Source: Molanna angustata (Eukaryota > Arthropoda > Insecta > Trichoptera > Molannidae). Taken from it: a stretch of DNA of 64,000 bases. The notes beneath the pieces are model-generated. The model was not told the origin of the DNA. It searched no databases and saw only the letters and a program-made list of their open reading frames with translations. Below are positions 9,701 to 21,700 of the stretch, in pieces; within the stretch, counting starts at the first letter, position 1, and each line of letters opens with the position of its first letter. The position numbers and the translations under genes are program-made. Location of the stretch: the NCBI GenBank assembly GCA_963576475.1, contig OY754970.1, positions 35,559,947-35,623,946 on the forward strand, read 5' to 3'.

Positions 9701-12700
9701 AAACCCTGTAGGTGCCTTGATTTCCTGGTTCTTCTATGACATCCTAACTTCGTCTATTGAGATGTTGGAAAAATTGTCATAAATATAAACTTTTAACTAA
9801 CCGGCAATAGATTTATTATTGCATGTTCTTCCGATTTCTTATTAAAATCAGGTACCTACTGAACTCATCAGTCAAATTATTCAGCAAATTCTGGTATTTT
9901 CATACCAGTGCAAGCACGGTTGGTATTTATACAGTCGTTATTAGCAGACTTCTTGTAATTCAGCAGAAACTTCTGGTTGTGAATACACAATATCCAAAAT
10001 GTGTCGCTTTGTTGTTTTGTTATGCTATATTTACGTATTACCAGTTTGGTATTTTCTGCGAATAATAAACATCTGATGATCTCATAGTCAGTCTTTTGTT
10101 TTCTGGAACGAATTTTGCATACACATACATCTGTTTAAGATATTCTTGCAACCGACTTTGCCTCTGAAATTCAAAACACAATAATTATAAAACCGTTCAT
10201 GTATACTTACGCTAAACCAAATTAGTACATATGAATAAGGTGGAAATATGCATTTTACTCTCCACTACTATGGAGTGGAGAATTATGACGGGTATATAGA
10301 GAGTGGCATAATATGAATTTAGATTTCGAAATTTGAGTGCGTAAATGAACTTTTTAGTAGCATTTTTTTAGAGAAACCATATGTTTGTGGTAATTATATT
10401 TTTTTATTTACAAAGAAAAATAACATTCGTCTAATGAATTACAATGAACTATATTCATTTAATTATCTTTTACATCTGCTCCGCATTAAAGGAACTGTTA
10501 TCGTATCTTGGATAGGCGGTGGCAGAGAGGCTAGCGTTTAATAATCCAGTGGTCGCGAGTTCGAATCCTGCCACGACCGATTTCGTTCACCTATAGCTCA
10601 AGCATTTATTCTTAGTTTATGTATATGTAGGTACTTCTCACAAAGACATATTTATTTATTTTGATCAGTATATATACAGTCAAATTTAAAATTCTATAAA
10701 AAAGATGTACAAAAATAAGACCAATTACATACTAATCACTATAGTATTGTTGGCCTTCATGGCTCAGTTGGTTAGGTATCTGACTGCTGATCCAAAGCTC
10801 CCGGGTTCGATTCCCGGTGGAGACACCGTTTTTAATTTTGTTTTCAGTCTGGATCTGTGAGACGATTAATATCGTAAGTCTCCAGAATGTGGCAACTTGT
10901 TATTGGGTGCGTGTTAAATTAAAATTTGACATAGTACCTGTTAGTTGCCCAAGAAGCAATATCTATTAAGTAAATGAATAACAATTTCTAAAAAAAAGGC
11001 TAAACTAAAAAAACATTAAGTTAGTAATAAGTATCTACCTACTAAAAACATTAAGTTAGTAATAAGTATCTACCTACTAAAAAACATTAAGTTAGTAATA
11101 AGTATCTACCTACTAAAAAACATTAAGTTAGTTATAAGTATCTACCTACTAAAAAAACATTAAGTTAGTAATAAGTATCTACCTACTAAAAAACATTAAG
11201 TTGGTAATAAGTATCTACCTACTAAAAAACATTAAGTTAGTAATAAGTATCTACCTACTAAAAAACAATAGGTAAGTTAGTAATAAGTAAGTATATACCT
11301 ACTAAAAAACATTAAGTTAGTAATAAGTATCTACCTACTAAAAAACATTAAGTTAGTAATAAGTAAGTATCTTCCTACTAAAAAACATTAAGTTAGTAAT
11401 AAGTATCTACCTACTAAAAAACATTAAGTTAGTAATAAGTATCTACCTACTAAAAAACATTAAGTTAGTAATAAGTATCTACCTACTAAAAAACATTAAG
11501 TTAGTAATAAATAAGTATCTACCTACTAAAAAAATATCAAAAAATAACCATTTTTTACAAAATTATAAAATGTAGGTAACTAAAGAAAAACATTAAAAAT
11601 AACAATACAAAAAAATATTAAAACAAATACCTAACTAAATTAATTTTTACTCGAATAAATTTAGTACGATCACGATTGTATAATTTTACAGAAGCAGTAT
11701 AATTTTATATCAATACGTCCAAGACGCAATTTATATGATTTTATTAATAAAATGCAATTAATTTGTTCTCACACGTGTAGAATTGGTATTTATTATACTG
11801 TTAAAAACCGCAAATATTTTAAGAATTTTATTTTCTCGGTCCGTAAATAAAGTTATCGTTTAACTTCGCAGTCATATAAATATTTATTATCTTGATAAAT
11901 TATATACCTACCTGGTAAAACGTTTTATTTTTATCAACATGCGTTGTTAGGTAGGTATATGTAACTATTGTTTGGAATATTGAGGTAGGTATGACGCTAA
12001 CATTCTCCATTCCATTACATATTTACCTAACTATTATGTTTAAGTTTCAATAATTTAATGTCATAATTGAGAGTATCTGATATAATCGACATGCATGCTT
12101 CAATGTACCTACCCACTTACGTACATAATATTATTAAAACAATACACATGTGCTTGAAGTGACACAACTATTTAAATATGATCCTAAGCCATCATTGGTC
12201 CCGGGTCCTATTCCCGGTGGACGTATATTTTACTCCCCACTAACCCAAGGGGATATAGTGGGGAGTTATGGTTTTGCAAATTTAAAGGCTATTTTTTTAT
12301 TTCAGATTATCAACTAACATCATCTGTGTGTGTGCTATGTACGACTTAAAGTACCCATTCGATTCTTTTCAAATTTTGCAACTATGTATGTACATCTAAT
12401 ACTCGCTTAGACCCCATTAAATTTTGAAAGATATCTGGGGGGCAAGTCTGGTCCGATCGGCGAAATCAAAACCCTAGTGATTACCCATATCATGGATATA
12501 ATTATCATATGGAGTTCTATGACATCTAAAGATACTGTAGAACTCTATATAATAATTATTTCCATGATATGGGTAATTGTGAGGGTTTTGATTTCGCCGG
12601 TTGAAAGAGACTTGCCCCCCTGAATTGTGCTTCTCATTTTTTTTTAACGTCAAATATTTTTAAGTGACCCCAAGCTCAGGAAACTTAAAATTTGAAATTT

Positions 12701-15700
12701 CTATTTTCAAATTGGTAAAAAGACACATCAGTTTTCATAAAATGACATTGAAGAATTATCAAGTTTTCATAATAAAAGATTTAAATAAAAAATAATGGAA
12801 CAAACTCACTTCATGAAAGTGCTGAAAATATTTGTACAAAATTTGATTACTTTATGGAGTGACTTGTTGGTGGCCACAACTTTAGTCTCGATTCTGTTGT
12901 TGATAAGCAATATTGGTTCAATTTGCCTAAACCATGCCAGTTTTTCATTCATTCATTCATACCATCACGGCATATCCCACAATGTGGGGTAACCAGCGAA
13001 AGGTGTGCGGGTGTGCATTACCTTATAAAAGGGAGCACAGCATATCTGTGTATACCTACACACCAGTCTCGTCTCACCTAAAAAGGTACTATTTTCAGAA
13101 TGTGTGATGGTGAACCTCATTGCTGAACTATGTGAGATGTTATTGTTGCCTGTTGTATTTTCGATTACCCGGCTCTTACGGGACACTCGAAAACAATAAT
13201 AGAAAAGTGTGGAAGCACTATTCTAAGCCGGTGCCTCACAGCTTAGGTTTGTTCTTAAAATACAAAAAATCAACAAATTTTGACAAATCGATCAAATTCT
13301 AATCGAAGTCGTTTCTGGATCGACTGACAGTCTCTCTTTCATTATAATGATGTTCACAGCAATCTGTCACGTGTTGAAGACATGGTCTTCTAATATATTC
13401 TCGAATTATGAATAAGATTAATTTAACGAGTGCATTGTTATGTAATAGTTATGTACTTTTACTGTATTGTCTGGTCTGGGAACAACCTGAGAGAAGATGA
13501 AAGTTGTGTTACAGCCTTCCATATTCCGGTGTGATTCAAGGTCATACAAAGCCTATATAGTTCTATACTAAAACAGCCATTCTCAACTTCAGTTATGCAT
13601 GACCTTCTCGAGGTTTTTTTTTGCCAAAGTTCTCTACAATCGACTTCATTCCTTTGTGCTTTTCAAAATTTTAGAGTTCTTTCTTTTAGTAACAACTACT
13701 CTAGCCCAGCCTGTCTATTGATGTTGAGCTCGCAATTCTCATATTCTCTACCAAAGGGGATAGATTTGTTCAAATACCTAAATTTTTACCATAACTTTGC
13801 TATATTCGTTTATCCACATTGTGTTTTTGGTGGTTATTTTTAATTGTATTTTTTTATTTAATTTTTCTTGTTCATTTTATTTTATTGTGTTTTTTTCTGT
13901 ATTATATATTTATGTGTAATATTTTGTATATATTTTATTATAATTAAAATGTAATAACTATGCAAAATATACAGGTATTTTATTCGGAACAGACTCTGGC
14001 AGTGAAGCTTTTTAATATACTTTCTTTGTAATATTATGATCTAAATATAAAAAAATACATATCGTCCTAGAGAGCTGAAGTTAGAAGTATCTCGTGTTCT
14101 TTATTATTTTTTATACGAGTCGATTGAAAAACTTATATTTTTCAATATCAGTCACTATCACAATCCGCAATGTAATTTATTGGTCAAGTTTTATCGTTAA
14201 AATTGCTCATAGCATTTAAAAAAGGTCATTTCAAACAATTTTTGGTGGCAGAGCGGCTAGAGCGTTGGATTCGTAATCCATCAGAGGTCGCGAGTTCGAA
14301 TCTCGCCTCGACCGATCTAGTTCACCTATAGTACAAGCATTTATGCTTAGTTTGGGGAATGTATTAGGATGTATATGCACTTGTTACAAGGATATATTCA
14401 TTCTTAAAAAAATATGGCTTTATATGCCTGTTTTATACCTACATAAGTAGATACTTTTTTTTTTGTTTAATGGCAATTCACCCTACAGAGAGTGCTTTTT
14501 GCCAAGTAGATACTTAACAATTCATAAACGTTGAATATTTATTCAAAGGATTGATAAGTTGTACCTACCTGTTGCGATTCCTGGCGATCCTTAAACTTTA
14601 TTATCATTTTCATGTTAATTATCTACATTACTATTTAAAAACCCGGATAATTGCGTTTGTTGAGTTTTATTTTGTTTTCGTGTTTGTTATAAAAAAAAAA
14701 CCTTTTTGTCCAAGAGTAAAATTATTTGATAATATTTCCATAATTGTTTATTATTTTTGTCATTTTGTTTGTTTTCGGAGGGATTTGTAATGATATGTAC
14801 CTACACTTTGAAAACTTCTGTTAAGTATAGACCCCTTGCATACAACTGCCATGGCACAGTCGACTGATCCGGAGTCACGGGTTGTGTATCTGAGTGCAGG
14901 TGCGCTGAGCGCTGGACCGTGTATATACGCCAAAACGGAACAAACCGTATATAATACGTCATTGCGTATATTACTTTCATGTTTATATTTTATGTCAATT
15001 AACTATGAACAGTTACATCACTGAAGTGATTAAAATTTATTACTGAAGGTAAGATTGTTCATTTTCGTAATTATTGTATCATTTATTTATTTTGTAAATA
15101 TACAATAGAAAAATGTACTTTTGACTACAGTATTTAGATAAAATTTAATTACAGTTAGATATACATACATAAATATGCAATAAAATGATTGATCTGTAAT
15201 ATCACTCGTTTGCGAGAACAACGACATGAGTCGAAAATTCGATTTTCGAGTTAATAATGCAGAAATGTTGTGTTTATCAATATTCATATCGTCTCCAATT
15301 CGCAGTACAATATCTCTGTAAGTGCGAGAGAAACAGCACATGTGTCGTTGATTCACTGTCATATTATATTCACTGCGATATTTTACATTACTCTTACATG
15401 TTACATAGATTGGTATTGCATTAGATAACCTAAAAAAAGTTTAGGGAATCTAGTTCCTTTTCATACACTTATGAGTCTTATGACTCATGACTTTTTGCGA
15501 GACATTTTTTTCGGATTGTATAAAATTTATTCGTTTCCTACACATATCATCTTGTCAAATTACATTGCTTATACAAATTTCAACAAGATCTTACCGATCA
15601 TCCTTGCAGTGGATTGTTCTATACTGAGTAATTGAAAGAAAGTGCGCCAACAACTAGAATTAAGAAATGTTTCATAACTCAAAATATTATTTTGATATAT

Positions 15701-18700
15701 GCCAGAAATATTAAAGTGGATAAGAACAGAATTGCTTAACATTTGCTTTTGTGATACCAGCCTGATGGTCTTTCAATGGTCACGCATTTTATGGAAAACC
15801 AAGACTGCTCATCACTTCTTCTTCTTCCTAGCCTTCCCTCCACTGCTGGATGTAGGCCTCTTCCATCTGTCTCCATTTTCCTCTATTCTGTGCCGCTTCA
15901 ATCCATTTCTTTCCGGCGATCGCAACAATATCGTCGTCCCATCTCTTCTGTGGCCGACCGAAACCCCTTTTGTCTTCCCATGGCCTCCGCTTCAAGACTA
16001 TGGGAGTCCATCTTAAATTTGGCTGTCTGGCCACGTGTCCTGCCCATTGCCACTTCAATTTTGCGATCCGATCCATGATATCGGCAACTTTTGTTCGGCG
16101 TCTGATTTCTGTATTTGTTATTCTATCTCTCAGACTTATGCCCAACATTTGTCTGATTTCTGTATTTGTAATTCTATAACTCAGACTTATGCCCAACATT
16201 TGCCGCTCCATGGATCGTTGCGCGCATTTTAATTTGTGGACGGTTCATCACTACTGCTCATCACTACTGTATTAAAAATCAGGTTACCAGTTAAATTTAT
16301 TACTAAGAACAAGGATATCGTTAATACTAGGTCGTCGTTCTTAAGAAAAACAGACAATTTGATAAAGTCTAACGGAGATTATGACGCGTGCGTGCGCAGC
16401 ATTTCGATACGATCATTTTCACGAGATGACCTCAAGTGGCTGTATCGGTAATTAACATCATTGCGTTAAAAGCTTCAAATAGGCAGCTCTTCTACATGTT
16501 CCGTTTGAAGACTTGTACGAAACACTGATGCACATAACCAACATAGACCAAGAAATACCTCTCAACGCTACACTGACGTTTATCTACAAGATAATCAAAG
16601 CGAATCCATATTCCTCGTTGGACGATAGGAAAATACTTGGAGGGTCATTGTTGCTTTTATAAAAAAAATCATTCAACATCGTGCAATCCAAAGCTCAAAG
16701 TTTCAAAGTCTGCGAAATCATCCGTATGTTTGATGTTATCCGTATCCCAGGAACAAGCACCGAGCAATAACAGGATACAGTCCTAGAGAAAGCAGAAGAA
16801 GAACTTCATATTGATATCATTTACATAAACTAAGAACTAATTATTAGTTTCCAACATATAACACTGTCCGTCTGTAGAAAACCTCAGGTGATGGATAGTG
16901 GACTGTATAGTAAACGATCTCACTGATGCTTCCCTTATTTCTAGTTCACTGTGATTCTTTATTTTCTGTGCACTGGTCGAAACATCCACACGCGGTGATC
17001 TTTTTTCACTTGTCACTTATTGTTACCCTTAATTATTGCTACTAACTTTCTAAGTGACAATTCTCAAACACATCGGTGAGACGACAATGGCAAGGAAGGG
17101 ATACACGGAAATGTGCTTCTATACCATCTTTAACTCCTCACTACTCACTACCCCAAGAGGATACAGTCGGGAATTATGAATTCGCAATTTTAAAAAAAGT
17201 CTCCTTAGAACCACGGAGATGAAGACTCTACGGCCCATCGCAGGAGTAGGTAACCCTCCGTGATCAAATGAGGAGCTCCGAAATAAGGAAAATTTGTGAT
17301 GTTGAGGACGTGGTACGATGGGGTAGAACAAGAAGACGTTTCTGGAGAGACCACGTGGGGAGAGCAAGCTCAGACCGAGTAGTGAGGATATCAGCTGATG
17401 AACATCCTACAGGTAGCAGACCCCCAGGAAGACCACCCAAACGATGGAGGGACAGCTGGACGTCCTCCTCCCAAGAGCAGGTGCCGAGAACTACAGGACA
17501 TAGTCCTAGCTGACGAAGAAGAAGAGCAATTTTATTAGATTATCAACTAGTATCATGCTGAGATTGTATTCTGAAAGTTTGGTCACAGTGTGTCTGTGTT
17601 GTGTACTATGTACGGCGTGTTTATTCTACTTAATAAATTATAGACTAAAGTAGGTAGGTACTTTTTCGATTCTTTTCAAATTTTGCAAATTTGTATAGGT
17701 ATCTAATATTCGCTTAGACCATATTAGATGTTGAAGGATATTTGAATAGTGCTTCTCATGAAACTAAAAATTGCTATTTTTATTTTCAAATTGCTAAAAA
17801 GGCACATCACTTTCATAAAATGGCATTGAAGAATTATCAATTTTTCATAATAAAATATTTAAATCAAAAATAATTCAATATAACCCATTTCATAAAAATG
17901 CTGAAAAATGTTCATGCAGCATTTGAATACTTTGTTGAGTGACTTGTTAGTGAGGAGTTGGCCACAACCCATTCGTTTTATAATATTATGTCAATAACAA
18001 ACTTAATGCAATCTTAATATTTTTGTACTGGTATAGGTTTTAAGATATGATGGATACTTACATAATATACATATTATATATGAGTTGAATTAAAGGCGTG
18101 TTCTGTTTGGAGATGTTTATTGAACCTATGTCACGAAAGAACGATGGTGGGCTCATTATTATGGGCTCATTATGATGGGTTTCCTCATGTCTGCATAGCT
18201 ACTACAGTCTATGACAATTCCGCAGTTTCGTATTCAGACAGTCCCAGATAAGCGAGATATTGCCGTGCATTTAGAGGTTCTCAGTAATTTCCACTTCTTC
18301 GGTCAAGAGTAAATCACAACAATGATGCCTTATTACAATTCTGTTTACCGTTCTTCGTTGTATTCCGCGCAGAAAACCCACGGACACAACGGCCGTGGAA
18401 ATCAGCGGAATATTTTTTGTATCAAAATATAGAGAATGCAGCAGTAATGTAGACACTTTGACGTTACAGACGCAAAAAATAGCGGCGTGATTCACGGATT
18501 AATGTCCGCGAAGGAGTTGGAAACCTTTTGAAGAAACAAATAACCATTCGAAAGAAGAAATAAAACAATATATGGATTAGAGCTTTAACGTTGATTTTAC
18601 GCGCAACCCTAACCAGCTAAATTAATTTGCTACTTGTATAGGTACATCGCTGTGCTCCCTGGAGTAAACTAACTTTAATGATTATAACTGTACACCAAAA

Positions 18701-21700
18701 CTTAGGTTATTGGTCTATTTCAAGAACAGATATCAAAACCATAAAATGATAGTACAAAAAAATCTCTTACCATTTGTTCTTTCTTTTAACTTCTTTTATT
18801 CCAAGATAACGATGTTTATCCAATGTACAAAAGTATCTCGCCGAGATCTCAAAACATCTGTACTATATATTGGAATAAATATTAAATATCGATTATCAGA
18901 CCCATCGCCACGTACGGAGTAGAGACCAGAGCAGACACAACAAGAACAAAATCTCTTATGAGAACATCATAAATGAAGACATTGAGATGTATAACCGGAA
19001 ACACACTAAGAAACCGAATTCGAAATACTGAAATGAGATAAAAGTGTAGTAGGTACGGAAGACATCGTCAGATGGGGAAGACAGCGGAGGCGATATTGGA
19101 GCTCACATGTTAGCAGAATGGATGAAAATAGACTCCCACGTGGAAGAAAACCACCAGGAAGACCTCCAAAGAGATGGCGTGACAGCTGGCAGTCCACATC
19201 GCAGGAGACAGAATAGCGGTAGAAACAGATCTTCGGATCTATGAAAAGGAAGAAGAAAAAGATTATCAGTGAACTTTTTTCGTCCGTTTTAGAATTTTAA
19301 ATAATTTTCGTTTTGCAGATTGATACAAGCCAATCCGCGATTTGTTTACACAATTAACAAATAATATAAATGAGTTAATGGTTTTTTTTCTTCCAGGATG
19401 GTACCACACCCCTGATATTGTCGGCAGCCACAGGACAAACAGAATGTGTTAAAGAATTATTGGAACAGGGAGCTGATCCAAACGCAAGAAGAGTGGTAAG
19501 ACTTTTTTATGATTCGTATTAAAAGTCTATTAGTAGGCTAAATAGTACATTTTGAAAATCGATTCCCCAGTACCCTCAAAAGATACGTCTTTGAAATGAA
19601 TAACAGTTTATTTTTATATCTTAATGCGCGAATACTTTTCTTGTAAAATTAGTTTTGATAAAACACTTTTTTTTATTGCAGTGAACTAAAAAACAACAAG
19701 GCCTATGAAGTAGATTTTAACTTCAATCGAAAGAAAATATGAAAATCTACTGACTGAGTTTTTTTGCTATTTTAATTACCTACTATTCTTGCTATTTTAA
19801 AAAAACTAAATTTACTTTTTTTCACGAAATAATATAATATCACAGATTTGGTGATAAACAATATTTTTCATGTTTCATACGTTAGAAGGTAATTTAGTTT
19901 GGTATACAAGGGCCTTAATGATTATATTCTCAAATTATACAAATTGACAGGCTTTGCACTTGTTTTTAAATTATCAAAGAAGCTACACGCATGTGTCATG
20001 TTTTCTTTTATAAGGTTTTGCACACCCCCACACCTGTCGCTGGTTACCCCTACATTGTGGGATAAATGAACTAAAATGATAGACTATTCCTAAAAATGTA
20101 ACGATTTTACTCCTTGTGATTACTCCTGATAATGCAACGTTTATAACACGTGTATAGTCATTACATACATCTGCATATAAATATAGTAGTTCCGCATTTT
20201 ATAAAAGAAACTAAAATCAACTTATAAAGAAACTAAAATCTCACATTTAGTTTTCAACTTATTTATATAATTGGGATTTTAAAATTTTCAGACTGGAACT
20301 ACAGCTGTATTTTTCGCCGCACAAGGGGGTTTCTTGGAAGTTACAAGAATTCTCTTGGACAATGGTGCTGAAATAGATTCTTCTAGTATTGTAAGTAATT
20401 TTTTTTTTCGTTGCATGTTGTAACTATATTGTAAATTATTTATATTCTTTAAACTAATAACAAGAAACAAGTGTAATTCCAACAAATGGCTGCAGTATTA
20501 AGAGTAATTTTCAAGCAATATACATACTGGCCTGTTTTATAAATTGTGTAGACTATAACTCTTTATCAACCAATAAAAAAAATAAAAAATACAGGACTTT
20601 CCTAATATTATCAAACCTAATACCAAGAGATATCACATAAACCAGACAGTTTCTGATCAAAGGACCAGATTTTTTTTTTTATATATATAATATTAGGCAA
20701 CCCACCCTTAGGAGAGTGATTTGTGCCAAATGGAAGAAAAAATAAAAAATGTATTAGTGAATATTACGACTTACAGATTAATACCATTGATTAAGATAAA
20801 TTTAGTTACTGTGGAATAAATAGGAAGAAAGTTAAGCGATAAGAGGTGCAACATGTTTACTGATAGAGGGACTTTTAAGTTGGAATTCGTAGTGCATTCA
20901 AAGATGATTTCTGACATTGCTATTTTATTCTTCTTTATTTGTCTTTGAGTTGCAATTAACTTCAACCATCTCTGTACATGGGCGTCTTCATTATATACAG
21001 TGTTGAAAAATCCAGGACATAAATTTAAAGATGTTTTGTTACCGTGTTCATTTATTTATTCAATTTGTTTAAAGTTCTTGGAATATTTTCAGGACGGCAG
21101 TACACCGTTGTTTGTTGCTTGTCAATGTGGACATTACGAGATTGTTCTAGAACTTGTGAAGAGAGGAGCTATAGTAAATACATGTATGAAGGTAAATTGA
21201 CTTACAATTATATTGAAAAAAAAAATACTTTGAATTATTAGTATCTGACTCAAAATTTGTTTTCTATAAATAATTTATTTTGCTAGTTTTATTAACAACT
21301 TTGAATGAAGCACTTTGAACCGTAGTTTCAAGGAAATGTCAAAGCAGAAATAAAAAAAAATACATATTATTTAACTGCCCATTTGTTCAAGAGAATTTAT
21401 TTGTCTTAAACAGATTGACAAAGTATTCGCCAAGATGCGCTTATTAGGAAAATTTTATATGGGATAGTAGAGAATTTGTATGCAAATAACATCTACTTAG
21501 AAGCTTCGTAACATAATATTTGTTCTTTATATGAATGAGAATTCAGAGTAGAAAATTATGTGTGTGTGTGTCCCTTTATAACTTTTGATTCGCTTGATAC
21601 CCAGAGCCCAAAATTTCAGAACTTATAGAACATTGTAGGCCTACAAAACTTTTATATTCAGAATTTCGAATTTATGTTTTAGTCAGGGGTAACTTTTGGA

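Noticed and set aside
10751..10826. Second tRNA gene
   Set aside because: The A and B boxes are good, but the acceptor ends do not pair and the same SINE B body follows in several copies.
11010..11531. Possible CRISPR-like array
   Set aside because: Units are contiguous with no unique spacers, and the context is an intron of an animal gene, so it is a minisatellite.
18271..18495. 74-codon minus-strand ORF as a gene
   Set aside because: No domain, no splice context and no close neighbour exon; kept only as an unassigned intron stretch.
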